The position numbers and the translations under genes were made by a program. This document shows positions 18,164-27,211 of a stretch of DNA of 64,000 nucleotides, one piece after another. Where the stretch lies: NCBI RefSeq assembly GCF_014696435.1, contig NZ_JACJQG010000019.1:57409-121408 (forward strand). Direction: 5' to 3'. Within the stretch, counting starts at the first letter, position 1. The number at the start of each line of letters is the position of its first letter. The notes under the pieces were generated by a model. The model made no database searches and had not been told where the DNA came from. It worked only from the letters and a program-made list of their open reading frames with translations. Origin of the DNA: Calothrix anomala FACHB-343. GTDB lineage: Bacteria > Cyanobacteriota > Cyanobacteriia > Cyanobacteriales > Nostocaceae.

Positions 18164-18487
18164 ATTTTTATACCTCAAAAATTTGATAAACAAGAATTTT
18201 TAATTACACTTTTAACTACACTTACTGGAAAAAATTCCTCTACCAGCATTTTTGACATAATTCTTGAAACTGACGGGAAACTTCATCCTCTTGTAGCGTG
18301 CCGTAAAATCTTTTATATTTCCCACGCTCACAAATTCCATCCCCTCATGGGTAGAGTTTTTTATACCCATGCTCCATGCCCGATGCCCCATGCCCCATGC
18401 CCAATGCCCCATGCCCCATGCCAAATTTCCCAAAAACTGCTCGCATTGGCACAATAAATTAAGGCAGTAATGATTTGTGTGTAGAAC
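18164..18487. repeat. Possible IS605-end relic plus ATGCCCC heptamers
   Basis: 18267-18360 contains CTGACGGGAAACTTCATCCT and later CCATCCCCTCATGGGTAGAG followed by TTTTTT, similar to 50298-50330. 18367-18424 is an ATGCCCC/ATGCCCA tandem block. The first part could be the 3' end of a lost IS200/IS605-type element; this is tentative. Confidence 0.45.
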
Positions 18488-19012
18488 GTGAATACTGAAA
18501 GTTTAGAAATTGCTAAATCTCACTACCAAGCCGGAAGAGTTGCTTTTGAAAACGGGCAATATCGAGAAGCTGTAGAGAATCTAGAGAAAGCTAGCGCCCT
18601 TGTGTCTCGCAATACTAAGCTTGGGGGTGAAGTAGATATTTGGCTAGTAACAGCCTATGAAGCGGCTGGGAGAGGTGAAGATGCGATCGCACTTTGCGAA
18701 AAACTCAAGCGTCATCCCTACTCAGAAATTAACAAACAAGCGCGGCATTTACTTTACATTTTAAAAGCACCAAAGCTGAAAAGACCGAGTGAATGGATGA
18801 CGGAAATTCCTGACTTGGGTAAATTACCAGATAATGACGCCCAAACTCGTGTCACGCTCAAACCTCGCTCAACTTCTAATACTAATAAAAAATCTCCAGA
18901 ACCGGAATTTGTCGATCTCAGCCAGGTCAATACAAAGGATAATCGCTTTATCTGGTTAGGGTTAATTGTGATCGGATTCATCCTTTCTTACTTGGTTTGG
19001 TTGAGTTTTTAA
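18488..19012 (+). CDS. TPR protein with a C-terminal membrane anchor
   Basis: 174 residues, GTG start. Two or three TPR helices (AKSHYQAGRVAFENGQYREA then the VDIWLVTAYEAAGRGEDAIA segment), a polar linker and one C-terminal transmembrane helix (FIWLGLIVIGFILSYLVWLS), i.e. a tail-anchored protein with a cytosolic TPR head. The next gene, a DUF3153 lipoprotein-like protein, follows closely in the same direction, and similar pairing seems common in cyanobacteria (from memory). Role unknown. Confidence 0.78.
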   Translation: MNTESLEIAKSHYQAGRVAFENGQYREAVENLEKASALVSRNTKLGGEVDIWLVTAYEAAGRGEDAIALCEKLKRHPYSEINKQARHLLYILKAPKLKRPSEWMTEIPDLGKLPDNDAQTRVTLKPRSTSNTNKKSPEPEFVDLSQVNTKDNRFIWLGLIVIGFILSYLVWLSF

Positions 19013-19095
19013 GAAAAACTTTCTTTACATCAACCCTAGCAAAGGTTACAAGTAAAGATTGGTTAAATATTCGCGCTTTTCGGAGATTTATAGTC

Positions 19096-20019
19096 ATGAA
19101 TTGGTTGTATTTAGGAAAGATTTTGGCACGGTTAATTAGACCATTAAGTTTTGTATTAAAAAAGCAAGAATTGTTTACAAAAAATGCTACTTACAAGTCG
19201 AATAGCCGTAACTTTCCTACACCACGCAACAGTCGGAACGGCAAAATTCCCAAACCGATTTTATGGTTTGTTTTATTAACATCTTTGCTGTTAACTGGTT
19301 GCGTAAAGTATGACGTAGGCGTAAATTTTGACCACTCCAATCATGGCGAATTTGTGCAGCACATTAAACTAGGCGAAAGGCTAACTAGTTTTAGCGGCGA
19401 CTATGTATATGAATGGTTAGATAGTATAGAACGTCGGGCGCGGAAATTAGAAGGAAAAAGCAATAGGATTTCTCAAGAAGAAATAATTGTCTCAATTCCC
19501 TTTAATAATGGGCAGGAATTACAAGAAAAGTTCAACAATTTTTTTAATTCCCACGTTAATCAAAAAGCGGAATCTGTAGAAAATGAAGCAAATTCAGAAT
19601 TACCAAAAATTGAATCTAACTTGCTCATAGAAGAAAACAACTTTTTACTATTAGTCAGGAATCGCTTAATTTATGATTTGGATTTGCGATCGCTCTCGTT
19701 AATCGCCAGCAATGGTAATGTTTTATCAAATACGGGTTCAATTCTCGATTTGGATTTTAGCTTAACAACTCCCTTCGGAGCGAAAAATTTAGCGATCGCG
19801 GAAAACGCCATTGAGCCAGAAAAAATCAACAATCAACTCGTCTGGAAGCTAAAAACCGGCGAATTAAACCATATAGAAGTACTATTCTGGCTTCCTAGTC
19901 CGATAGGTATTGGTGCATTGTTAATTGCTTTATTTGTTTGGGGTGGCTTATATCTCAGATATACATTTATGCCAGATCCCAGACTGCAATTAGCAGCAAA
20001 GGCTACTGTTACAGAATAG
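19096..20019 (+). CDS. DUF3153-type membrane protein
   Basis: 307 residues from the ATG at 19096, chosen for the GGAG 12 nt upstream; an open frame upstream (18997) overlaps the previous gene and lacks a good start. A lipobox-like segment LLTSLLLTGC is followed by KYDVGVNFDHSNHGEFVQHI, the conserved opening of DUF3153 proteins. A C-terminal transmembrane helix (GIGALLIALFVWGGLYL) is present. About 67 residues precede the lipobox, unusual for a lipoprotein, so the cysteine may sit after an internal signal-anchor or the start may be further in. Cyanobacteria and plastid lineages share this family; its function is not established. Confidence 0.72.
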   Translation: MNWLYLGKILARLIRPLSFVLKKQELFTKNATYKSNSRNFPTPRNSRNGKIPKPILWFVLLTSLLLTGCVKYDVGVNFDHSNHGEFVQHIKLGERLTSFSGDYVYEWLDSIERRARKLEGKSNRISQEEIIVSIPFNNGQELQEKFNNFFNSHVNQKAESVENEANSELPKIESNLLIEENNFLLLVRNRLIYDLDLRSLSLIASNGNVLSNTGSILDLDFSLTTPFGAKNLAIAENAIEPEKINNQLVWKLKTGELNHIEVLFWLPSPIGIGALLIALFVWGGLYLRYTFMPDPRLQLAAKATVTE

Positions 20020-20028
20020 TTGAGTTTA

Positions 20029-20156
20029 GCTGTCAATAGTCAATGGTCAATAGTCAATGGTCAATGGTTAATGGTTAATGGTCAATGCTCAACTAACTAT
20101 ATCTTGGACTCTTGACTGTTGACTCTTGACTGTTGACTCTTGACTGTTGACTCTTA
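20029..20156. repeat. GTCAATG/TGACTCT heptamer block
   Basis: GTCAATA/GTCAATG units, then, after about 25 nt, inverse-sense TTGACTG/TTGACTC units. It lies between convergent genes and could fold into an imperfect long hairpin, perhaps serving as a terminator. Confidence 0.85.
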
Positions 20157-20158
20157 AA

Positions 20159-21088
20159 TTAGATTAAAAAAGGTGAGACAGCTTCGAGAACTTCTGCTGG
20201 GTATTCTTCATGGAGTCCCAAGGAACCAGGAAGAACAACGCTGCGCACTCCTGGTAAAGCCGCGATCGCTTCCATTTCGGCTTTGGATTTTGGCGGACTC
20301 GATTCTGCAATGACAATCATTAGTGGTACAGATAGCGATGTCTGGCGACAAGCTGCTACGCATCTACGCACTAATGCGAGAAAATCAGATTGACTGTGTA
20401 CCGCATCAATATTACCAGTGACAAAAGCCGCAGAAGCAAATCGCGCTCCTGGTTTTTGGGTAGTTTGCCATTTCTTGTCCATAAAACTGGGTGTTAATCT
20501 AGCCGCATCGACAAACACGTGGCGACGGTACATCCAATTTAAGAAAGATGGTAGGGTATTGAGTTTGTAGAGAATTTGACCCACAATAGGCGATCGCACT
20601 AATCCTCTCACCATACCTGCAATTTGCGAACTTGCGCCCATTGTCGGTAAAGGCCCCCGCCAAGTGGGAGCCGTTAACACAATTTTGTGAAAACTAGCAG
20701 GCTGTTTAACAGCTAATTGCAAAACGTAACTAGCCGCATGACCGGCTGCTATAACGTTAATTGCTGTGTTAAACACCGAATTAACAAAATCTGCTAAAAA
20801 TTGCTGATATATCTCAGGACGGTAATCTAAACTCAGTCGCGAAGATTCGCCAAAACCAGGCCAATCTACAGCGACGACTTGGAAATGCGGCGCTAGTAGC
20901 CTCGCCAATTCGCCCATTTCTTCGCGGGTGGACACACTACTAAAAGCAGGGAGTAGCAATAAGGGAGAACCATGACCAAGAGTTTCGTACACTACCTTTA
21001 ATGGTTGATTTTCCCAATTCCAGACAAATTCTTTAACTACTCCACCAAAGCCAACAGCGCTCTCAGTTGATAATAAATTGGTAGACAT
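20159..21088 (-). CDS. Alpha/beta-hydrolase fold protein lacking the usual Ser nucleophile
   Basis: 309 residues. The alpha/beta-hydrolase signature regions are clear: LLLLPAFSSVSTREEM, VVAVDWPGFGESS and a C-terminal SLGLHEEYP with a candidate catalytic His. At the nucleophile elbow the sequence reads AAGHAASYV, so the GxSxG serine is Ala118 and the final Gly is Ser. It may be non-hydrolytic, or use another residue. It follows sufE by 24 nt on the same strand and is probably co-transcribed with it. Substrate unknown. Confidence 0.78.
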   Translation of the reverse strand: MSTNLLSTESAVGFGGVVKEFVWNWENQPLKVVYETLGHGSPLLLLPAFSSVSTREEMGELARLLAPHFQVVAVDWPGFGESSRLSLDYRPEIYQQFLADFVNSVFNTAINVIAAGHAASYVLQLAVKQPASFHKIVLTAPTWRGPLPTMGASSQIAGMVRGLVRSPIVGQILYKLNTLPSFLNWMYRRHVFVDAARLTPSFMDKKWQTTQKPGARFASAAFVTGNIDAVHSQSDFLALVRRCVAACRQTSLSVPLMIVIAESSPPKSKAEMEAIAALPGVRSVVLPGSLGLHEEYPAEVLEAVSPFLI

Positions 21089-21111
21089 GAGTTTTTACTC
21101 GGCACTCACTA

Positions 21112-21546
21112 CTACTGTTCTAATTTACATTCCAATGCTTTTTTCTGCATAGTTTTAAAAATGTTATAAAAACCGTTAGCGCGGGAAGGTGTCAGACTAA
21201 CATTTAAACCAGTAGCTTGGATAAAATCTGGTGCGAGTTGGACAATTTCTGTAGGCGATGAACCATTTAAACCTTCAATTAACAGTGCTACTAATCCCTT
21301 AGTTAACTGCGAATCGGAATCACCTTGAAATTTCACCTTTCCATCATCCAAGCTTGCGGTGACATACACCTGAGAAACGCAACCAGGGACTTTATTTTCG
21401 GGTATCTTGTCAGCTTCCGGGAATTCTGGGAGTTTTTGCGCGTACCAAATCAATTGTTCATAGCGCCGCTTCGGATCGGAAGCACGTTGAAAGCGCTGAA
21501 CAATCTTAGCTAAAGCAGGTGGTAAAGAGTCTGTAGAAGAAGACAT
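21112..21546 (-). CDS. sufE: Cysteine desulfuration protein SufE
   Basis: 144 residues, the standard SufE length. The sulfur-accepting cysteine lies in NKVPGCVSQVYV (Cys56). SufE takes persulfide sulfur from the desulfurase SufS and passes it on for Fe-S cluster assembly, which is in high demand in photosynthetic cells. sufS and sufBCD are not in the window; cyanobacteria often keep sufE apart from sufBCDS. First gene of a likely two-gene unit with the hydrolase-like gene. Confidence 0.9.
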   Translation of the reverse strand: MSSSTDSLPPALAKIVQRFQRASDPKRRYEQLIWYAQKLPEFPEADKIPENKVPGCVSQVYVTASLDDGKVKFQGDSDSQLTKGLVALLIEGLNGSSPTEIVQLAPDFIQATGLNVSLTPSRANGFYNIFKTMQKKALECKLEQ

Positions 21547-21598
21547 AACAGGACTGGCAAATAAATCGGTCTTCCCTTGAGTGTAATTTATCTAGAGT

Positions 21599-21641
21599 GC
21601 GATCGCGTTTATCATGAGCATTTCCCAAGACTTGTGTACCC
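21599..21641. repeat. Left direct repeat flanking brnTA
   Basis: GCGATCGCGTTTATCATGAG plus CATTTCCCAAGACTTGTGTA. Nearly identical (about 40 of 43 positions) to 22250-22292 in the same orientation. The pair brackets the brnT-brnA module. Confidence 0.8.
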
Positions 21642-21726
21642 ATTCATTGGGCAGTCGGGATTGAGGATTTTTGATTTTCCAGTTACTCCAGTTGCTTATG
21701 ATATACATTGTAACTACACTGTAAGT

Positions 21727-22020
21727 ATGAGCCAGTTGAGATTCGAGTGGGATGAACGCAAGGCTAAGTCTAATGAGCAAAAGCATGGTGTATCTTTCGA
21801 GGAAGCAGAAACTGTCTTTTATGATGAGAATGCCCGCTTAATCTATGACCCTGAGCATTCTATAGAGGAGGATCGCTACATACTGTTAGGGATGAGTGAT
21901 TCACTGCGTTTACTATTGGTATGTCATCTCTATCGAGAAAGTGAAGAAGTTATTCGCATCATCTCTGCTCGAAAAGCTACGAAACAAGAGAGTCAGCAAT
22001 ATCACAATTTTTCCTTATGA
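21727..22020 (+). CDS. brnT: BrnT-family ribonuclease toxin
   Basis: 97 residues from ATG 21727. An upstream open frame begins at 21577 but adds 50 residues with no BrnT similarity. Motifs: FEWDERKAKSNEQKHGVSFE, ETVFYDE, RYILLGMSD and the C-terminal VIRIISARKATKQE, matching BrnT of the RelE-like fold. It cleaves RNA and blocks translation when free. Its stop overlaps the brnA start (ATGA), and the BrnT-BrnA complex normally represses its own promoter. The N-terminal extension region probably contains the promoter. Confidence 0.9.
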   Translation: MSQLRFEWDERKAKSNEQKHGVSFEEAETVFYDENARLIYDPEHSIEEDRYILLGMSDSLRLLLVCHLYRESEEVIRIISARKATKQESQQYHNFSL

Positions 22021-22247
22021 AAGAAGAGTACGATTTTTCCCAGTCTGTTAAAAATCCCTATATTAAAAAGCTGAAGAAGCAGGTAACAATTCGGCTTGAA
22101 GAAGATGTGGTTGATTATTTCAAGGCTCTAGCTGAAGAAACTGGTATCTCCTATCAAAGTCTCATCAATCTTTATTTACAGGATTGTGTAAAATCCCAGC
22201 GCAAGCCGTCTTTAGAGTGGGTAAAGTCTAGTAAAGCGATGAAATAG
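22017..22247 (+). CDS. brnA: BrnA-family antitoxin (ribbon-helix-helix type)
   Basis: 76 residues. The C-terminal part KKQVTIRLEEDVVDYFKALA followed by ETGISYQSLINLYLQD is a ribbon-helix-helix DNA-binding domain; the N-terminal part binds and neutralises BrnT. It starts within the brnT stop codon. The module is framed by the direct repeats at 21599 and 22250. Confidence 0.9.
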   Translation: MKEEYDFSQSVKNPYIKKLKKQVTIRLEEDVVDYFKALAEETGISYQSLINLYLQDCVKSQRKPSLEWVKSSKAMK

Positions 22248-22249
22248 CA

Positions 22250-22292
22250 GCGATCGCGTTTATCATGAGCATTTCCCAAAACTTGCGTACTC
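22250..22292. repeat. Right direct repeat flanking brnTA
   Basis: Begins with the same GCGATCGCGTTTATCATGAG as the left copy, continuing CATTTCCCAAAACTTGCGTA. The distance between copies is 651 bp. Loss of the module by recombination would leave one repeat copy. Confidence 0.8.
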
Positions 22293-22361
22293 AGTTGTCT
22301 ATCGCCACTGACTTGTACCGTTAACTTGTGTCGTTAACTCGCAGTGCGATCGCCCCTGCAA

Positions 22362-22392
22362 GAAAAAACAGCCCCCAAATTATTAGGGGCTG
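22362..22392 (-). terminator. Rho-independent terminator of the RTX gene
   Basis: On the minus strand CAGCCCC and GGGGGCTG pair around TAATAATTT and are followed by six T residues; about 70 nt past the stop of the 22460-25936 gene. Confidence 0.85.
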
Positions 22393-22459
22393 AAATTGTC
22401 GATTTCAACAAACTAATGAAAGCTAACTTAATCTTGCAAAAGTACTCCCGCTGAAAGTC

Positions 22460-25400
22460 CTAGGCGGCGAAATCCATAAATGATACATCACTGTTATCCA
22501 ACAGAGGTTTATTGCTCAGAACCGCAAATTGTCCTCCAGAACCTAATCCGGCGACTGCACCATCGGCATTATAGAAAAGGTTGCCAGTAAAAGTATTGTA
22601 AACAATGAAAGCAGTGCTACCTCCTGCTAGACTGACTTCAGTAGCACTATCGGCAGTAATTGCGACAAATTCATTGGCAACTATGCCATCATTACTCATG
22701 GTTAAGGAATTAAATACACTATGGGATAACAGGATGAGATCGGTGCCCTTGGTAAAGTCGGTTATGGTATCTGTGCCTAAATCGCTAAAGTTAGCCACTC
22801 CACCAAAGCCAAAATAATCTACCCCTTCACCCCCTGTGAGGCGATCGCTACCTTGAGTGCCCTGGAGGAAATCGTTCCCTGTTCCACCAGAAAGGGTATC
22901 ATTACCAGCGTCACCTATGAGGGTATTATTACCAGCATTACCTGTGATGATGTTACTGAGGCTGTTGCCTGTACCGTCGATATTTGCTGTACCTGTCAGG
23001 GTTAGCCGTTCAACATTATCTGTCAAGGTGTAGCTAATTGAGGCATTAACTGTATCTGTGCCTGAGTTAGCATTTTCGATGACTACATCTGCTAAACTAT
23101 CCACCGTATAGCTATCGTTGCCAATTCCACCGTTGAGGGTGTCATCACCAAGACCACCGTTGAGGGTGTCATTACCAGCACCACCTGTGAGAGTATTATT
23201 ACCAGCATTACCTGTGATGATGTTACTGAGGCTGTTGCCTGTACCGTCGATATTTGCTGTACCTGTCAGGGTTAGCCGTTCAACATTATCTGTCAAGGTG
23301 TAGCTAATTGAGGCATTAACTGTATCTGTGCCTGAGTTAGCATTTTCGATGACTACATCTGCTAAACTATCCACCGTATAGCTATCGTTGCCAAGTCCAC
23401 CGTTGAGGGTGTCATCACCAAGACCACCGTTGAGGATATCATTGCCATCACCACCGTTGAGGCTATCATTGCCATCACTACCTATGAGGCTATCATTGCC
23501 AGTGCCACCAATCAGGGTATCATTGCCAGCGTCACCTGTGAGGGTATCATTGCCAGCGTTACCTGTGAGGGTGTTATTGCCAGCGTTACCTGTGAGGGTG
23601 TTATTACCAGCGTTACCTGTACCGTCGATATCTGCTGTACCTGTCAGGGTTAGCCGTTCAACGTTATCTGTTAAAGTGTAGCTGATTGAGGCATTGATGG
23701 TATCTGTACCTGAGTTAGTATTTTCAACGATGACATCTCCAATACTGTCAACCGTGTAAGTATCGTTGCCACCGCCCCCTGACATGGTGTCGTCACCAGC
23801 TTTACCATCTAGGGTGTTACTACCACTGTTACCTGTAATCGTGTTGTTGAGTGCGTTACCCGTACCTGAAAGGTTGCTAGTGCCTGTTAACACTAACTTT
23901 TCTAGATGATTTCCCAAGGTGTAGCTGATGGCAGCGTTAACCGTATCTATCCCTTCGTTGAGGTTTTCTGTGACTACATCGCCAACACTATTAACGGTGT
24001 AAATATCATTGCCTGAACCGCCAATCAGGGTATCATTACCGAGACCTCCATTTAGGGTATCATTGCCAAAATAACTTGTGAGGAGATTATTGCCACTATT
24101 TCCTATGATAAAGCTATCAAAATAACGTCCAGTGCCGTTGATGTTAGTCGTACCCGTTAAAATAAGATTTTCTAGGGCACTTCCCAAGGTATAGCTGATG
24201 GCAGCTTTAACTGTATCTATGCCTTGGTAACCTATTTCTATGATCGTATCCCCAACACTATCCACAATGTAAGTGTCATCGCCAGCGCCACCTCTGAGGG
24301 TGTCATTTCCGGCTTTGCCATCGAGGATGTTATTGCCGCTACTACCTGTGATGTAGTTATTTAGGCTGTTTCCTGTTCCATTGATGTTAATAGCAGCACT
24401 TAACATCAAATTTTCTAGGCGATCGCTTAAAGTATAACTAATGCCGGCGTAAACGATGTCTATCCCTTCGTTGAGGTTTTCATAAACTCGATCCCCAACC
24501 TCATAAACATAATAGGCATCATCTCCCAATCCCCCGATCATGGTATCGCTACCATCTGCTCCGTTTAGGGTATCATTGCCCAGTCCCCCTATCAGACTAT
24601 CATTGCCCCCAATTCCTCCAGAGATATAATCATTACCTGCACCGCCTTGTACAGTGTCATTACTTGCATCGCCACCGGAGAGAAAGTCATCGTAGGGCGT
24701 TCCTGTAATATTGACCCCTTCAAAGTTCAAATAGTAAAAGTAATAATTACTAGTGGGGTTCTGAGAAGTAATATAGCTAGCACCGTTAATAATCCCCTGA
24801 TTATTCACCCCAATGTTCGCACCAGTTGCAGTGCTATAGTCTGCGTATAAGATATCGATTCCGGCTCCGGCATCAATTGTCCCGCCAAAGATATAATTCG
24901 TGACATTGAAGATATCATTGCCACTTCCTGTGTAAATCGGGTTGATTCGTTCCAAATTTTGAACGATAGTATTACTATCTCCGGCTAAAGTGACACTAGT
25001 ATCGGTCAAATTTAATGTCAAATTGTTAGTCGAATCCTGTAAATATAAAAAGAGGGTATCTATACCTTCTCCCCCATCTACGTTATCTCCTATACCCACT
25101 TTTAGGGTGTCATTCCCTATCCCCGCTTGTAAGATATCACTTCCTCCAGCCCCATCTAAATCATCATTCCCTTCACCCCCTTCTAAGACATCACTCTCAC
25201 TATCCCCGTATAAAACATCATTCCCTGTACCGCCAATCAGCAGATCGCTTCCTTCTCCACCACCAATGACATCATTTCCCCCTGAACCGTCAAGGGTATC
25301 ACTCCCCTCTAACCCGCTAATGTAATCATCTCCACTACTTCCGACAATCAGGTTAGGTTTTTCATCTCCGACAAAACTGGCCATTTCCACGCCGATATTT

Positions 25401-25936
25401 ACCCCATCCAGGCTAATAACTGCGCGATCGCTCTCGGCTTTCAAGTGTCCTAACTCTGTCTCAGACAAACTCTCTCCCATCACCAACGCCGAGAAAATTC
25501 GTCCTTCATCCCCATCACTATCATTATTGCCATTCAATACCCCATCTATATAATGGCCATATTCCTCTAAAATTAACCCTACTAACCCTTGAATATCACT
25601 AACTTGCTGTAAATACTCATAAGCTAGATAAATTGTCCCTGTTTCTGCACTATAAGCCCCAATTGCTCCATTTAGGTCAGACTGATAGCGAATTTCTAAA
25701 AGCGGAAAATTACTAAAATCCCCATTTATCCAGGTTGTCTGTAAGCTATCTGCTTCCGGGTTTGGGTTAAAAGCCAATGCCATTTTAGAGACAAATTCAG
25801 GTTCCTTGGCAAAGCTTTGTAATCTAGATTGACTTGATAAAATTCCCTGTTCTAAGACAGCTAAAACAGATAGATCGAGTTCTAGAGAATTGACCGTTAA
25901 AGAGAAAATTGCAGTCATAACTAATTCCAAAATCAA
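22460..25936 (-). CDS. Giant calcium-binding RTX-repeat exoprotein
   Basis: 1158 residues; an ATG at 25918 is an alternative start. Residues up to about 200 form a module containing LILEEYGHYIDGVLNG and DGDEGRIFSALVMGESLS, shared with the RTX lipase at 45936. The rest is dominated by nonapeptide RTX repeats (GGxGNDxLxG) that bind calcium in parallel beta-rolls, in blocks alternating with a 90-residue unit (SYTVDSLADVVIENANSGTD then TVNASISYTLTDNVERLTLT). The C-terminal 100 residues (ITDFTKGTDLILLSHSVF) resemble the type I secretion region of RTX proteins. No cleavable signal peptide. Likely exported by an ABC/HlyD/TolC system and active outside the cell, for example in adhesion or sheath building. 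No enzymatic domain recognised. Confidence 0.85.
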   Translation of the reverse strand: MILELVMTAIFSLTVNSLELDLSVLAVLEQGILSSQSRLQSFAKEPEFVSKMALAFNPNPEADSLQTTWINGDFSNFPLLEIRYQSDLNGAIGAYSAETGTIYLAYEYLQQVSDIQGLVGLILEEYGHYIDGVLNGNNDSDGDEGRIFSALVMGESLSETELGHLKAESDRAVISLDGVNIGVEMASFVGDEKPNLIVGSSGDDYISGLEGSDTLDGSGGNDVIGGGEGSDLLIGGTGNDVLYGDSESDVLEGGEGNDDLDGAGGSDILQAGIGNDTLKVGIGDNVDGGEGIDTLFLYLQDSTNNLTLNLTDTSVTLAGDSNTIVQNLERINPIYTGSGNDIFNVTNYIFGGTIDAGAGIDILYADYSTATGANIGVNNQGIINGASYITSQNPTSNYYFYYLNFEGVNITGTPYDDFLSGGDASNDTVQGGAGNDYISGGIGGNDSLIGGLGNDTLNGADGSDTMIGGLGDDAYYVYEVGDRVYENLNEGIDIVYAGISYTLSDRLENLMLSAAININGTGNSLNNYITGSSGNNILDGKAGNDTLRGGAGDDTYIVDSVGDTIIEIGYQGIDTVKAAISYTLGSALENLILTGTTNINGTGRYFDSFIIGNSGNNLLTSYFGNDTLNGGLGNDTLIGGSGNDIYTVNSVGDVVTENLNEGIDTVNAAISYTLGNHLEKLVLTGTSNLSGTGNALNNTITGNSGSNTLDGKAGDDTMSGGGGNDTYTVDSIGDVIVENTNSGTDTINASISYTLTDNVERLTLTGTADIDGTGNAGNNTLTGNAGNNTLTGNAGNDTLTGDAGNDTLIGGTGNDSLIGSDGNDSLNGGDGNDILNGGLGDDTLNGGLGNDSYTVDSLADVVIENANSGTDTVNASISYTLTDNVERLTLTGTANIDGTGNSLSNIITGNAGNNTLTGGAGNDTLNGGLGDDTLNGGIGNDSYTVDSLADVVIENANSGTDTVNASISYTLTDNVERLTLTGTANIDGTGNSLSNIITGNAGNNTLIGDAGNDTLSGGTGNDFLQGTQGSDRLTGGEGVDYFGFGGVANFSDLGTDTITDFTKGTDLILLSHSVFNSLTMSNDGIVANEFVAITADSATEVSLAGGSTAFIVYNTFTGNLFYNADGAVAGLGSGGQFAVLSNKPLLDNSDVSFMDFAA
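22925..23436. repeat. 270-bp direct duplication within the RTX gene
   Basis: About 240 bp starting near 22925 recurs at +270 bp (from 23195) with only one or two differences, even at third codon positions. It encodes one 90-residue unit. The uniformity indicates very recent duplication or gene conversion. Confidence 0.75.
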
Positions 25937-26427
25937 GAATGAAAACTCGCTTTTTACACCAAGGTAAAAAGTTAGGTTGGTGCGTTGTGCTGTGCAATAA
26001 CAAGATTTACGCTAATACTGAACACATAAGCACTTTTTGAAATACAACAACTAAATATTTTTTTACGGAAAAATACTGAAGTTTTGTGATGAGAAATTAG
26101 TAACGACTGCCTTCCTGATGTTTGTCCCATTCGTTACTTTGAATGACCAGCCCCTAGCTCCTACGATCAAGACAAGTTAAAATAATTCCTAATTGATAAT
26201 TCGTAATTCGTAGTGTAGGGGCGGGTTCACAGATATCCTTATTGGGTATCGACGATCCAAATAAACCCGCCCCTACAGACGGGGATTCAGACCCAGACTC
26301 AAACTGGCTCCACGTATAGACGAAGGGAAATTAAACCCAAAAATTACGAATTACGAATTACGAATTAGTAATTACTTAAAGTACAGACAACAGACTTAAA
26401 ATTAGGCACAAAAGGAGCGCGTAACCG
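25937..26427. repeat. Intergenic region with a GTAGGGGCGGGTT hairpin repeat
   Basis: 26215-26279 is an inverted repeat TGTAGGGGCGGGTT...AACCCGCCCCTACA, flanked by AATTCGTAATTCGTA-type units at 26195-26212 and 26338-26370 in opposite sense, so the whole block has nested symmetry. No gene. Confidence 0.65.
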
Positions 26428-27003
26428 ATGGGGAAGGGGAGATTAGAAGCGTTCAGTGATGGAGTGTTGGCGATTATCATCACGATTATGGTGCTAGAAC
26501 TTAAGGTACCGCATGGTGCTGATTTAGCCGCGCTGCGTCCGTTGATTCCGGTATTTTTGAGTTATGTGCTGAGTTTTATTTATATTGGCATTTACTGGAA
26601 TAATCACCATCATTTATGGCAAGCTGTCAGACATGTGAATGGTAGAATTCTTTGGGCTAATCTGCATTTGCTGTTTTGGTTGTCGCTCATTCCCTTTGTG
26701 ACTGGCTGGATGGGTGAAAACCATGTCTCTGCTTGGCCGATCGCTCTTTATGGTACGGTATTGTTGTTTTGCGCGATCGCTTATTACATTCTCACAGTAG
26801 CTTTAATCAATCATCACGGTAAGGATTCTACTTTAGCGATCGCCATCGGTCGAGATATTAAAGGCAAAATCTCACTGGTATTTTATGCGATCGCTATTCC
26901 CCTATCTTTTGTCAATTCCTGGATAGCCTTTGCATTCTACGTTCTCGTGGCGATTATGTGGCTCATTCCCGATCGCCGCATTGAAAAAACTCTGATGTCC
27001 TAA
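26428..27003 (+). CDS. TMEM175-family potassium channel (DUF1211)
   Basis: 191 residues. Begins GRLEAFSDGVLAIIITIMVL with the family hallmark RxxxFSDG in the first helix; about six transmembrane helices in total. Contains the basic cluster YWNNHHHLWQAVRHVN and a C-terminal IPDRRIEKTL. Bacterial TMEM175 proteins assemble as tetramers that conduct potassium without a canonical GYG filter. A GGAG-like site precedes the ATG (AAAGGAGCGCGTAACCG). Stand-alone gene. Confidence 0.88.
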   Translation: MGKGRLEAFSDGVLAIIITIMVLELKVPHGADLAALRPLIPVFLSYVLSFIYIGIYWNNHHHLWQAVRHVNGRILWANLHLLFWLSLIPFVTGWMGENHVSAWPIALYGTVLLFCAIAYYILTVALINHHGKDSTLAIAIGRDIKGKISLVFYAIAIPLSFVNSWIAFAFYVLVAIMWLIPDRRIEKTLMS

Positions 27004-27211
27004 AGTATAGCCGGTACTCTGGCTGAGAATTCCTCAAGGCTGCTGGAAAGGGGGGATATACACAAAAACACCGCAGCAGTACAACTGTAAAAGTTAAGTA
27101 TTTAGAATAATCGTTAAATATTGCTGCAAAAGTAGTGTGATTTCTTGAAATTGGTTGGCAAATATTCAGATCATATTGCTAAACGATCAACAAGTTTTAG
27201 GAGCGAAACAG

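Noticed and set aside
23118-25325. Plus-strand Pro/Ser/Leu/Val-rich frames opposite the RTX gene
   Set aside because: They are antisense shadows of GGxGNDxL repeats, which give PSPPLRVSLP-like nonsense when read backwards.
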